Of a DNA stretch of 10,674 bases, positions 1 to 8,386 are shown piece after piece. The DNA is from Bacteroidota bacterium (GTDB taxonomy: Bacteria; Bacteroidota; Bacteroidia; Bacteroidales; UBA1402), in NCBI GenBank assembly GCA_030706285.1, contig JAUZOU010000066.1, positions 1 through 10,674 of the forward strand, read 5' to 3'. The notes beneath the pieces are model-generated. The model was not told where the DNA came from and searched no databases. It was given only the letters and a program-made list of their open reading frames with translations. The position numbers and the translations under genes are program-made. Every line of letters begins with the position of its first letter. Within the stretch, counting starts at the first letter, position 1.

Positions 1-1790
1 AATTGATTTAAATCAACACCGGTGCTGATGCCCGGGAAATAGCCCCATTTATTTCCTGAACCGAAACGGCTTGATCCTTCACGTCTCAATGAAGCCGTAA
101 GGAAAATAATATTGGCATAATTAAAATTGGCCCTTCCGAAAAAGGCAATCAGCTTGTTGCTTTCTTTGGAACTTTCAGCCGACGCTTTCCCATTTTTATA
201 ATCACCAGAAGCCGAAAGATTGTTGTACGTGAATGCATCGCTTAAAAAATCACCGCCTTCGGTCTTAAAAAATTCGGATGTAAATTTCTGGTAAGAATAG
301 CCGGCCAAAAGAGACATATTGAATTTATCGACCGTCTTGGTATAATTTCCAGTCAGTTCGAACAAATCATTTTCATTTGTACTGGCACTCTTTGAAGCCA
401 GTCCGTTTCTGTTCACCCCATCACCATAATAGCTGTATTTGCTTTTGTAGCTGCCCACAGTGGTGTTATCGTTGTTGTGAGAATAGCGAACGGAAGCTTT
501 CAGCCCGTCCAGTATCTGATAATCGGCCTGGATGTTGTACATCAGACGAGACTTAATCTCATCATTGACGTTTTGCTTAACAATCGCATACGGATTATAC
601 AAATCCGAAACTTCACTTTGGAAATAACCGCCGTATTTATCATAATACGAACTATCACTGTAAATTGGGGCTGAAGGCGGCATCATCATAGCATATCTGA
701 ATGCATCCTGATAGCCTAATTTCGATTTTCTTGAGGTCTGTGCCAGATTGAGATTAACGACCAGTTTGTCGTTTAGCATTTTCTGAGTCAGGTTTAACCG
801 TCCGTTAAGCTGATTGAAACCGGTGTTCAGCAGTACGCCCTCTGCATCTCTGTAATTCAGTGAAGCCATGTATGTCGTCTGATCGGATCCACCGGACAGT
901 GAAACATTGTGGGATTGTGTCGAGGCGGTTCTGGTTATCGCATCCATCCAGTTCGTATTCCCGCCGAGGTCTGTTCCACCGTTTGCAAGGTATTCATCTT
1001 TGTCCATAACAGACAAGGACCTGTCCTTATTCTCAACAGTGAAGGTACCATTGTATTCCAGCCTGGCCTTCCCTTTCTTCCCGGTTTTCGTAGTAATCAG
1101 GATAACACCCGACGAACCTCTTGTTCCGTAAATGGCAGCAGCACCACCGTCCTTCAACACATCGATCGAAGCAATATCATTCGGATCAACACTGTTCAGG
1201 TCAGCTCCGATCACTCCGTCAATAATGATAAGAGGCTGTGTGTTTTCCCCCAACGTGGACAAGCCGCGCAACCTTACCGTAAAATTGCCGTTCGGATCTC
1301 CCTGAGGTGAGACAATGTTCAAACCGGCAACCCTTCCCTGCAACAGTTGTATAGGATTGCTGACATTCCCTTTGTTGAAATCAGCGGAGTTTATATTTGC
1401 TATAGAACTCGTGATTTTTTTCTTTTCCATGCTGCCATAACCGACAACCACAATTTCATTCAGCTTTTCATTTCTCTCCTGAAGCACCACATTAATCATG
1501 TGGTTGCTGCCTGCCACCACTTCTTTTGTCAGGCAGCCGATGTAGGAGAAAACAATGGTGGAGCCTGATTTCAAATTATTCAGCGTATAATTACCCTTTT
1601 CATCTGTCATCGAACCATTTGTGGTTCCTTTTACCAAGACATTCGCGCCGATAATTTTCTCCCCGTTCTCATCTTTTACGGTTCCGTGTACAGAAAAACC
1701 TTGCGCTAATAGTCCCTGGTTCACTCCCACCAGCATACAGAGAAGCAGGAATGAACGAATGAAAATTAACTTGTAATTGATTTTCTTCAT
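1..1790 (-). CDS. SusC/RagA-family TonB-linked outer-membrane porin, C-terminus beyond the window
   Basis: This protein would import glycans across the outer membrane, powered by TonB and capped by a SusD lipoprotein. The ATG at 1788-1790 opens a frame I followed to the left edge without a stop: 596 complete codons, against about 1000 in the family. Residues 1-30 are a signal peptide ending LLAQ. Residues about 33-105 are the carboxypeptidase-regulatory-like domain (VHGTVKDENGEKIIGANV). NEIVVVGYG at 111-119 is the conserved segment before the plug. The plug follows at about 125-235, with LLQGRVAGLNI, VRLRG and ASIDVLKDGGAAAIYG, and then beta-barrel strands. The last visible residues (SSRFGSGNKWGYFPGIS) are a typical mid-barrel SusC segment. 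The start lies 56 bases after the stop of the glycosidase gene, so the two are probably co-transcribed. SusD is expected just left of the window. The substrate cannot be told from this part. Confidence 0.96.
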   Translation of the reverse strand, partial: MKKINYKLIFIRSFLLLCMLVGVNQGLLAQGFSVHGTVKDENGEKIIGANVLVKGTTNGSMTDEKGNYTLNNLKSGSTIVFSYIGCLTKEVVAGSNHMINVVLQERNEKLNEIVVVGYGSMEKKKITSSIANINSADFNKGNVSNPIQLLQGRVAGLNIVSPQGDPNGNFTVRLRGLSTLGENTQPLIIIDGVIGADLNSVDPNDIASIDVLKDGGAAAIYGTRGSSGVILITTKTGKKGKARLEYNGTFTVENKDRSLSVMDKDEYLANGGTDLGGNTNWMDAITRTASTQSHNVSLSGGSDQTTYMASLNYRDAEGVLLNTGFNQLNGRLNLTQKMLNDKLVVNLNLAQTSRKSKLGYQDAFRYAMMMPPSAPIYSDSSYYDKYGGYFQSEVSDLYNPYAIVKQNVNDEIKSRLMYNIQADYQILDGLKASVRYSHNNDNTTVGSYKSKYSYYGDGVNRNGLASKSASTNENDLFELTGNYTKTVDKFNMSLLAGYSYQKFTSEFFKTEGGDFLSDAFTYNNLSASGDYKNGKASAESSKESNKLIAFFGRANFNYANIIFLTASLRREGSSRFGSGNKWGYFPGISTGVDLNQ

Positions 1791-1846
1791 AGCATAGTAA
1801 TTAAAGGTTAAACATATTTATAGCAACGATTTTCGACTAATCCTTA

Positions 1847-3613
1847 TCAATCTTTCAGCACCTGTAGATAATCAAGCGCTTCGATTCCTGTTTCTCCGGG
1901 TTCGCATTGCAACCAGATATAATTGATGCCTTTTTTCAGAGACACCTGCCGGTCAGCAAACAGCCACTCACCGGTACGTTTTCCCTCTGGAAAACGAAGT
2001 TTACAGCACCTGCGATTATTCACAAACAAGCTTTCAGAACAGTTGCTGGCATCCGGAACGATGCACCTAAACCTGAGGTTGTAGTTTCCTTCCACATCGG
2101 CATCGACGGCAAACAGCACTTTCGAACCGGTCAGACGAAGGTTCCCGGCATAACCGAAAGCACTGAAACCATTATTGCTTACCTCCTTTTCTGCACCTCC
2201 GGTCATCGAGGCAACTTCCGCTTCATATTTCTTAGCAAAGCAGGATATCTTTAAAATCCTGCAACTGTGTGGTCTCAACACCTCTGTGTAGTCTGTCAGG
2301 CTGCCTCCGATCGTTTTATGCAGCCAGATATCGTATTTTTCTATAATGGCCGACGTATCTATGCCCAGTTCCTTATACAAACCGATACCTCTTGTCTGAG
2401 GTGTATCTTCCCTATTAAAGAGCCCGACGACCCAACTCCCGTCAGGAAGCTGACCTGCCCAGCGGGAACTGTTTACCGTATCTGCCATTTCATCGCTGAG
2501 AGGTTTCCCGGCAAATCCCTGATCATTGAGGGCCAACATCTCTTTATTCTGATAAAACCGGACAAGGCTGTCGCCCGTGTCGTATTGATCGGCTATGCAA
2601 ATAGGAGAACCGGCCATGGTAAAAAGTGAAATATTGAAGATTCTTTCATCGTCATTGGCCAATTTGTTTAACCGGATAAAGTCTCCGTCCATAATCATCT
2701 GGCCTCGACCCGCGATACCGGAAAAATAAATAAACCCATCAAAGGCATTGCCAAATTGAGGCCAACCGGAGTTCCGTTGTCCTCTCCTCCTGTTGCTTAA
2801 AAAATCCCATCCACCATGAAAACAGTCATCATCAATCCGGATCATATCTCCGTATTTCAGTTCCGTCTCAGCCTTATTATAGCAATTGGGCATCACCAGG
2901 CTCAAAAAAATGCGGTCACCGGCGGCCTCTACGATCCATTTTAGCGCTTTCTCATATCGTCTGGTTCCGTAATTTTTCTCGTAATTTTCCAGAAAATCTA
3001 TTCTTAAATACCTGGCACCCAGATTTATAAAATAATTGACATACCCCTGTATCCATGCCTTCGCTCCGGGTTTGTCCGTATCCACCCAATTCAGGTCGAC
3101 ATTAAACGGTGTTGTTCCGACAATGTCATTAGCCTTATAGCCAGTGCCTTCGACACATACATTTTTGGCCAAGGCTGTCCTCGTCAGCCATAGGGGATTA
3201 TAATAAACTCCCATCTTCATTCCTCGTTCTGAAAGATAGTTTGACCAATAATCAAAGCCGTTTACCCAGAGATCATTGTATTTTGTGATATAGCCATCGG
3301 TGTTTATGGTCTGAGCCCCTTCAATCCAGCCATCGTTGCAGACCATATCGTAGCCGTACGCTTTAAAGTTCTTGGCCACCCAATCGATGTTCTTTTGCCA
3401 TCTTTCTTCATTGATGGCCATGTTGTTTGTCCAGCAATATTCATAGGCAATCCAATACCTTGGTCCGGATCCTTTAAACGTGTAGACACTCTGCCTGGCG
3501 TGCATGGTTGAAGGGAGCGATACACTAAGAAATGCAATCAATATAATTAGGGGTAATTCAACGGAAAGAAACGAATTACAACACACAAAAAACCTCCTTA
3601 TGGATACCTTCAT
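1847..3613 (-). CDS. Secreted GH27-like (clan GH-D) glycosidase with C-terminal CBM35/CBM6-like module
   Basis: A 588-residue retaining glycosidase, probably periplasmic or cell-surface. The first 39 residues hold a long hydrophobic export signal. The TIM barrel spans about 48-370. GYDMVCNDGW (87-96) matches the GH27 DDGW strand. D206 in YLRIDF is the expected nucleophile (GH27 usually has YLKYDNC). R259 and D263 in RIDDD fit the family R-x3-D motif, with D263 as acid/base. A beta-sandwich fills about 375-456. From about 463 a new module begins (YEAEVASMTGG) and ends DYLQVLKD, which looks like a CBM35/CBM6 jelly roll. Characterised GH27 activities include alpha-galactosidase, alpha-N-acetylgalactosaminidase, beta-L-arabinopyranosidase and isomalto-dextranase; the last also carries a CBM35-like domain. 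The SusR-like neighbour makes an alpha-glucan substrate attractive, but that is inference. It sits between the regulator and SusC genes in the same direction. GH27 is moderately certain; the exact substrate is not known. Confidence 0.85.
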   Translation of the reverse strand: MKVSIRRFFVCCNSFLSVELPLIILIAFLSVSLPSTMHARQSVYTFKGSGPRYWIAYEYCWTNNMAINEERWQKNIDWVAKNFKAYGYDMVCNDGWIEGAQTINTDGYITKYNDLWVNGFDYWSNYLSERGMKMGVYYNPLWLTRTALAKNVCVEGTGYKANDIVGTTPFNVDLNWVDTDKPGAKAWIQGYVNYFINLGARYLRIDFLENYEKNYGTRRYEKALKWIVEAAGDRIFLSLVMPNCYNKAETELKYGDMIRIDDDCFHGGWDFLSNRRRGQRNSGWPQFGNAFDGFIYFSGIAGRGQMIMDGDFIRLNKLANDDERIFNISLFTMAGSPICIADQYDTGDSLVRFYQNKEMLALNDQGFAGKPLSDEMADTVNSSRWAGQLPDGSWVVGLFNREDTPQTRGIGLYKELGIDTSAIIEKYDIWLHKTIGGSLTDYTEVLRPHSCRILKISCFAKKYEAEVASMTGGAEKEVSNNGFSAFGYAGNLRLTGSKVLFAVDADVEGNYNLRFRCIVPDASNCSESLFVNNRRCCKLRFPEGKRTGEWLFADRQVSLKKGINYIWLQCEPGETGIEALDYLQVLKD

Positions 3614-3641
3614 ACAAATTAGTTAAAAATTGAACATGCAG

Positions 3642-3649
3642 CAAAATTA
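3642..3649 (-). promoter_or_regulatory. Possible Bacteroidetes -7 promoter element for the glycosidase-SusC operon
   Basis: On the minus strand this reads TAATTTTG, a full match to the Bacteroidetes -7 consensus TAnnTTTG, 28 bases before the glycosidase ATG. I see no clear TTG-type -33 element at the usual distance, which would fit an activator-dependent promoter. The 171-base gap between the regulator stop and the glycosidase start would hold any operator. It also contains a short dyad CTGAT-N5-ATCAG at 3724-3738 of unknown role. Confidence 0.4.
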
Positions 3650-3784
3650 GACGAGTGTGCGTGTTGTCCGTCGCTGAAGTAATCGGCCGGTAAGTTTTTG
3701 TAAAAATGAAGGCTCGTATTAGTCTGATAATAAATCAGCTAACAGAATTTAGAATTTTATTTTAGTAAATCGTAACGGAATTTA

Positions 3785-5488
3785 TCAGCTCACAATTCGC
3801 CTTACCTGGTCTTCGAAATCTTCGGTTTCATCAACCGCTTTTCCTTTCTTGCACCGGTAATTATAAACAGTTTGAATAGAACAACGAAGAAAGGCGGCAA
3901 TCTTGGCATTATCTGTTATGCCCAAACGGATCAGGGCAAATGTCCGGAGCTCCGTATTCAGTTTTTCATTCTTCCGTAGTTTGAAATGGTTTTCTTCCCG
4001 CAACAGTTTGTTAAACTGCTCCACAAAGTCAGGGTATAATTGAAGAAAAGCATTGTCAAAATATTCATATAAGGTTTTTATCTCTTTCTCTATCACATTA
4101 GGCGAAGATACCATCCTGTAAAGCTCATCAACCTGTCCGGCAATAATCTTACGGCTCACAAGTTTCTGGTTACTCTCCAGTTTATCAATGTAATCGGAAC
4201 AAAGGTCAAGGAAACGGCCTATGTATTCGACTTTTACCTCATTTGACTCGGATAACTTGCGATTGACGTCATTCAAGTTGTCGTTCATGACCTGCAGGCT
4301 GTTATTCATATGCTGCAGATCGTCATTCATGCGGTTCAAACTTTGTCTGGCTTTTGCCAGGTTATTCATTTGTTTACGGGTAAAAGCGGTCAAGATGATC
4401 AGGACAATCGTGAGAAGGCTGATACCGATCAAATAAAGCTGAAGCCTTTTCTTTTGTTCGTCACTTCTCTGCTGATAAGCCTTTTCGACAATCGGCATCA
4501 TTTGTCCTATCTGGAAGTTACGATAACGTGCCTGGTAAAAGTTCGCATCATCAAGCGCATACAGTGTATATTTATAGGCCCTCTGTATATCCCCGACCTT
4601 AAATAAAAATGAAGCAAGAGACATCAGTGCCATGTTTTCCTTGGTAACAGACATGACATCCGATATCGCCGAGTTGATCAGTAATGTGAGCTTTTCTTCC
4701 CGTTCTTTTCCTCCGTTATATTCATTGTAGAAAAGTGCCAGACAATAGCTGGTCCCTGCATAAAAATGCGTACCGAATTTGATGGCCTTCAGACACTCGA
4801 TAAGATCCTGTTTGGCATCTTCAGGCCGGGTGCCGATATCGGCCTTGAAAGACCAGAACAGATAGTCGGGAGTCCCCTTGGTCAAATAGGAAAGGACGGA
4901 ATCCCTGTACATAAAAGCGTTTTTCAGATACTGCCCTATGAACCGGTTGTCATTTATATACTCCTGCATGTGAACATTATACAGTTCACAACATTTAAAG
5001 TACTCCAGACGTAGTTTCCGGTTTAATTTTGAAAAAGGAATGGCATCAAGGATTTTTTTTGATTCGCTGAACAGGCCTGTTGACGAAAGGATATACGATA
5101 ATTGAAGCCTGTTTTCAAGTTTCCAGTCAACATTATCCGTTTGTTCAGCAAGGATTCTGTTATGCTCAATATAGGCAAGTACCGAGTCGCTTATATAATA
5201 TTGATATTCCTCAATGATCCGGTTGTTTATTTCATATTTTCTTTCAGGCAACGTCTGATTTGCCAGCTCATTCCTGAGAAAATTGATTTTTTCGTTTTTT
5301 AAATCGATATAGACTTTCTGATTCTTCAAAATGTTGTCAAGTACATTCAGTAAAGAATCCGTCGATGCAGAATGGGCAAATGAGACCGAACACTGTATAA
5401 TGATGAAAATCAACAATATTGCCTTTTTCACAGAATCAGAAGTCAAAAATTGATTAATCAAAAATACAGCATTAATTAGAACGATCAA
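3785..5488 (-). CDS. SusR-like membrane-bound PUL regulator (DUF6377-type C-terminus)
   Basis: Likely senses a glycan breakdown product in the periplasm and activates the downstream glycosidase and SusC genes. In the 567-residue reading, a hydrophobic export signal lies at about 20-42. A helical, TPR-like sensor region follows at about 45-340, a transmembrane helix at about 350-370 (LYLIGISLLTIVLIILTAFT), then a coiled coil at about 372-415 with repeated MNDxL/MNNSL heptads. The conserved cytoplasmic part is about 416-500. The C-terminal helix-turn-helix is about 508-547 (LRTFALIRLGITDNAKIAAF then SIQTVYNYRCKKGK). This is the SusR layout. The true start may be the GTG at 5429-5431, giving 548 residues and a clean signal peptide beginning MKKAILLIFIIIQC; the upstream ATG adds an odd hydrophobic extension. 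Its placement just before glycosidase and SusC genes supports local control. Confidence 0.9.
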   Translation of the reverse strand: MIVLINAVFLINQFLTSDSVKKAILLIFIIIQCSVSFAHSASTDSLLNVLDNILKNQKVYIDLKNEKINFLRNELANQTLPERKYEINNRIIEEYQYYISDSVLAYIEHNRILAEQTDNVDWKLENRLQLSYILSSTGLFSESKKILDAIPFSKLNRKLRLEYFKCCELYNVHMQEYINDNRFIGQYLKNAFMYRDSVLSYLTKGTPDYLFWSFKADIGTRPEDAKQDLIECLKAIKFGTHFYAGTSYCLALFYNEYNGGKEREEKLTLLINSAISDVMSVTKENMALMSLASFLFKVGDIQRAYKYTLYALDDANFYQARYRNFQIGQMMPIVEKAYQQRSDEQKKRLQLYLIGISLLTIVLIILTAFTRKQMNNLAKARQSLNRMNDDLQHMNNSLQVMNDNLNDVNRKLSESNEVKVEYIGRFLDLCSDYIDKLESNQKLVSRKIIAGQVDELYRMVSSPNVIEKEIKTLYEYFDNAFLQLYPDFVEQFNKLLREENHFKLRKNEKLNTELRTFALIRLGITDNAKIAAFLRCSIQTVYNYRCKKGKAVDETEDFEDQVRRIVS

Positions 5489-5506
5489 TATCTTATCTGA
5501 AAAAAT

Positions 5507-6385
5507 TTATTTCTGCACAACCAAGTACTTTGATACACTCCAAAATTTTGAAGGATCGGTAATATTAATCGTGATATTCTTGTCTGCACCTATAACAAGT
5601 TGATAACTGGTTTTAGGGTGTGAGGAAAGGATTTTTACACTTTTGCTATTTGTGGCAATCGACGAAGTACTTCTCAAGTCGACCTTCGTAAAAGCATTTT
5701 TATCGAATTCATTTATCATTACTTTCTTCGAGCTAAAGAGTCCTGCATCTGTAATTATCTTTGCTGCTTTAAGTTGTTTAGACGTGGCAATACAATACCA
5801 AACCATATTTTTCTCCATTACCTGTTCCGATATGGTGGTTTCCTGCTCAGAAATGGTCGATTTTTGCTGCTCCAACACAGTTTGCTGATTAGTCACAGTG
5901 GTGGTGAGCTCACCGATCGCAATATTTTTCTTAGCAAGTTCTGCCTGGATAGATTGAATTTGAACGACCTGCTCATCCATTTTGCTTTGCAAACGATTGA
6001 TTGTTTCAGTCAACAAGCGATTTGCCTTACTTCCTTTAGACACAAGATTACGAAGCTCTGCAATTTTTGCCTTGTTTTGCTCCAGGTTCCCTTTTATCGC
6101 TTTCATTTGAGAAACGATCCTTTCTCTTTGATTTGATGTTTTACCTTCTACACCTTTAAGGTTTAGCTGCATTTGTTTTTCACCCTTATTGATCTCAGTG
6201 AATCCAGTTTCAATTTCGTTTAAAAGTGCAAGTGTCTGGTTGTAACTTGAATCCAGGGCCTGCTTTTCTATCGCCAGAGAATCCCGTTGCGCTATGACAG
6301 CTTTGTATTTTCCTGAATGCTCAACACACGATACCGTTATAAAAGCGAGTGCTGCAAAAATTGCATAAAATTTGATTGCTTTCAT
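5507..6385 (-). CDS. Coiled-coil surface or periplasmic lipoprotein, possibly of the Cbp1 adhesin type
   Basis: A 292-residue protein with a lipoprotein signal: hydrophobic residues 5-19 and lipobox FITVSC, with C20 the predicted lipidated cysteine. Residues about 28-190 are almost entirely coiled coil, rich in Q, E and K, with a short repeated motif QTVLEQQKSTISEQETTISEQ ending near 187. A compact C-terminal domain begins at MVWYCIATSKQLKAAKII (about 194) and ends WSVSKYLVVQK, with a likely beta-rich section around 240-290. The shape recalls Bacteroides lipoproteins annotated as Cbp1-family collagen-binding adhesins, but I cannot confirm homology and would not assume collagen binding. Its stop is 18 bases before the long start of the regulator gene, or 75 before the GTG start, so the two may share a transcript. 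That would be unusual, since nothing in the protein suggests glycan handling. Confidence 0.75.
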   Translation of the reverse strand: MKAIKFYAIFAALAFITVSCVEHSGKYKAVIAQRDSLAIEKQALDSSYNQTLALLNEIETGFTEINKGEKQMQLNLKGVEGKTSNQRERIVSQMKAIKGNLEQNKAKIAELRNLVSKGSKANRLLTETINRLQSKMDEQVVQIQSIQAELAKKNIAIGELTTTVTNQQTVLEQQKSTISEQETTISEQVMEKNMVWYCIATSKQLKAAKIITDAGLFSSKKVMINEFDKNAFTKVDLRSTSSIATNSKSVKILSSHPKTSYQLVIGADKNITINITDPSKFWSVSKYLVVQK

Positions 6386-6770
6386 TCTTTCTGAGTTTAA
6401 TGGTTATTAGCATGAATTAAGCTGCAATATAGTACTTCTTAATGGACTTATAATATATGCTAAATGTAGGTACAGCTTTGGAATAGCGGAAAATATCCAA
6501 AAACCGTCCACGGGTATTAACAATGACATGATGACAAAGTTCAGCAGTTTTATGCATTATGAATTTAATGTCAGTTGTTTAAGAAATGAAATTACAAACG
6601 GATTCCGGACAAAAAGTTAAGCTACATTCATCATTATATTTTCACTCATCATATATTAGTGCACGCAGAAAAGTATAGTTTGCCAATTTTCCCAAAAAGA
6701 CCTTCACACTTATAGTCAATGCGTTACAAATATAAAAATCACGGAAAAGGACTTTTCGGAGCGGGCTCAT
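6386..6770. other. Intergenic stretch with no recognisable gene
   Basis: I find no convincing coding frame, RNA gene or clear hairpin in these 385 bases, which are AT-rich. The leader of the coiled-coil lipoprotein gene must lie at the left end, but no exact TAnnTTTG match is present at a convincing distance. The minus strand has near-matches such as TACATTTA and TATATTGC. Together with the decayed acyltransferase to the right, this looks like eroded DNA. Confidence 0.5.
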
Positions 6771-7011
6771 TTATAACAAATCAATTTTTGAATCATCTTT
6801 TGTTATCGGTCTTAGCGGTCTACAAGGGACACCGTAAGCCAAATATCCTGAGTGTATATCTTCTGTCACGATACTCCCTGCACCAATCACTGCATTATCA
6901 CCGATGTGAATTGAACTGTATCGGCCCTTGAAAATAATAATTTTCACCTATCTGCCCGATGAATTCTCTAACAATAGGTATCCGATTTTCAAGGTATGCC
7001 CAATAATAAGG
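6771..7011 (-). pseudogene. Decayed hexapeptide-repeat (left-handed beta-helix) acyltransferase, C-terminal remnant
   Basis: On the minus strand, 6911 down to the TAA at 6771-6773 encodes IHIGDNAVIGAGSIVTEDI, then GYLAYGVPCRPLRPI and a stop. This is the familiar C-terminal tail of left-handed beta-helix acetyltransferases: IGxNAVIGAGSVVT, then the G-xP-xR/K motif. Upstream the reading breaks. A second frame (7011 down to a TGA at 6898-6900) reads REFIGQIGENYYFQGPIQFN, which resembles the earlier helix region of sugar O-acetyltransferases. The frame of the tail is closed by a stop at about 6944. The family normally has 180-210 residues and several more hexapeptide turns, so most of the middle and the N-terminus are missing or frameshifted. 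I judge it a non-functional relic. The C-terminal identification is firm; the exact subfamily and original start are not. Confidence 0.7.
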
Positions 7012-7143
7012 CTAAACCACGGAATCGTTGTTCTTTTATACCACAAACAGCCCGTCTTAGACTCAGAACAAACTCAATTTCTGCATTACGTCAAAGATCG
7101 CTGCTTCTTTCTTTCAACAGAAAAACAACAAATAGGCAACTAA

Positions 7144-8178
7144 TTAGTAATCCCGGACGCAACGAACAGACCACCCAAACTGCTTACTGCTATAGTCACA
7201 GTAGATATTACTACCGTAGCAGCGCAAGCCGCGGTACCAGGCACTGCAGTAATCGTTCTCCGTCGAACTCCACCAGTAACCGCCGCTGCCAACGTCGTAG
7301 AATGGACCAAAGCAGCCACGGTAACCGCCTGGAAGACCCGCAAAACCAGATGCGTTATTTTTTGTTAAATCATAGCCGACAGATCCCGTATATGTAGAAG
7401 TAGACCAGTCCGTTGTAGCAGCTAAGGATTTAGCAATATTATTGCCAGTGGTTGTACCATCGTAGTTATAGCCATTTGCTATCAAGTAGTTTTCAAGCGT
7501 GATCCATTCGGCATCGGTGGGTACATGCCAACCGGTTGGAGCAAGTTTCCCGGTATTTACTGCGTCCCAATTGTATAATGCACCATAGGCGTTTTTATAG
7601 GCAACATCATTGTTGTAAAAACAATAGCCGGGAGTAGTAGCATTTGACCAAGTTGTGTCGTCGGTTATATTTGGAATACTCGTGCCATCGTTGTATTTCG
7701 TAGTTTTAAGGTTCTCGATCATCCATACCTGGGTGCCAATAGTAATATAATTGTATACATTGCCCTCAATATCGGTTACTGTTCCGGAGCTAGCCAAAGT
7801 TGTAAAACTCATCTCATTTCCATAAGTTGTTCCCACACTATTGGTGGCATAAGCACGAACATAATAGGTGGTACTTGGAGATAGCCCTTTAATCAAACTA
7901 GTAAAGGGCCCTGTGCCCACAACTTCAATTGTTGTATCATTTTCAATTGTAGGATAGGGCGAAGTATTCCAACAAACTCCTCGAACAGATATATTTGAGC
8001 CACCATCGGATGTAACTACCCCTCCACAAATTGCTGTAGCTTCTGTGACTGATGTAACTTGGCTAGTTTCAACAGTTGCTTTGGAAAAAGTTTCTTCTTG
8101 AATACAACTATTGAAAATTGAAGGCATTAGCAATATTGCGACACTAAAAGCAATAGCAGAATAGATTTGATTCTTCAT
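7144..8178 (-). CDS. FISUMP-domain lipoprotein with a hypervariable-looking C-terminus
   Basis: A 344-residue surface or periplasmic lipoprotein. Lipobox IFNSC puts the lipidated cysteine at C25. Residues about 35-128 form a fibronectin-III-like domain (TSVTEATAICGGVVTSDGG, then STTYYVRAYATNSVGTTYG and MSFTT). Residues about 134-344 are the Fibrobacter succinogenes major paralogous domain: DIEGNVYNYITIGTQVWMIENLKTTKYNDG, ALYNWDAV, GWHVPTDAEW, a GLPGGYR turn, GGYWWSSTE, and the terminal FGWSVRCVRDY. The fold is related to C-type lectins, with the last 60 residues shaping the exposed ligand surface. The biological ligand is unknown. The codons of residues 287-331 are unusual and are described separately. 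It reads in the same direction as the cassette genes but is not bounded by a matching pair of cassette repeats, so it may not belong to the array. Confidence 0.92.
   Translation of the reverse strand: MKNQIYSAIAFSVAILLMPSIFNSCIQEETFSKATVETSQVTSVTEATAICGGVVTSDGGSNISVRGVCWNTSPYPTIENDTTIEVVGTGPFTSLIKGLSPSTTYYVRAYATNSVGTTYGNEMSFTTLASSGTVTDIEGNVYNYITIGTQVWMIENLKTTKYNDGTSIPNITDDTTWSNATTPGYCFYNNDVAYKNAYGALYNWDAVNTGKLAPTGWHVPTDAEWITLENYLIANGYNYDGTTTGNNIAKSLAATTDWSTSTYTGSVGYDLTKNNASGFAGLPGGYRGCFGPFYDVGSGGYWWSSTENDYCSAWYRGLRCYGSNIYCDYSSKQFGWSVRCVRDY
7186..7320 (-). other. Candidate variable region (retroelement-diversified type) in the FISUMP C-terminus
   Basis: This covers codons 287-331 of the FISUMP gene. 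In codons 308-331, every codon except those for W314 and L318 ends in C or T. The residues are almost all ones that can arise by changing A in AAC/AAT: Y, C, S, D, G, R, N, I. Known diversity-generating retroelements mutate adenines of a template rich in AAY, giving this spectrum in a C-type-lectin-fold C-terminus flanked by constant codons. Here the constant flanks are WWSSTE upstream and FGWSVRCVRDY downstream. The stretch is also visibly richer in G and C than the 5' part of the gene. No template repeat or reverse transcriptase is within the window, so the call rests on codon pattern and fold alone. Confidence 0.4.
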
Positions 8179-8218
8179 GGTGTTATTTTTATTTTGTTAC
8201 TGATCTTATGGGTATAAT

Positions 8219-8226
8219 CAAAGGTA
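8219..8226 (-). promoter_or_regulatory. Possible -7 promoter element for the FISUMP lipoprotein gene
   Basis: The minus strand reads TACCTTTG, a perfect TAnnTTTG, about 40 bases before the ATG at 8178. That leaves a leader of normal length. A matching -33 TTG is not evident. The rest of 8227-8386 shows no gene. Confidence 0.45.
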
Positions 8227-8386
8227 TTATTATTGGGTATCTTATTGCATCATTCGGATTTCTCAAGTTACCTATATTAGGGCAGCATAAACATTTTTTC
8301 TTTTAGAAAACGTAGACAATTTATACTACCATCTCTAAAAAGTCTCAAACATTGCAGAAAAATGATTAACGCGCTCTTTTATAGCC

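Noticed and set aside
477..1568. Several plus-strand reading frames opposite the SusC gene
   Set aside because: They are antisense shadows of a strongly recognisable SusC coding sequence.
3724..3738. Rho-independent terminator after the regulator gene
   Set aside because: The dyad is only CTGAT/ATCAG, AT-rich, with no T-run directly following on the minus strand.
6386..7143. Template repeat or reverse transcriptase for the FISUMP variable region
   Set aside because: I looked for a second copy of the FGWSVRCVRD coding segment and of its flanks and found none. The frames present are acyltransferase remnants.
6996..7397. Plus-strand 133-residue frame across the FISUMP 3' end
   Set aside because: The protein is low-complexity S/R/N/T-rich, an antisense by-product of the NNY-rich codons of the FISUMP tail.
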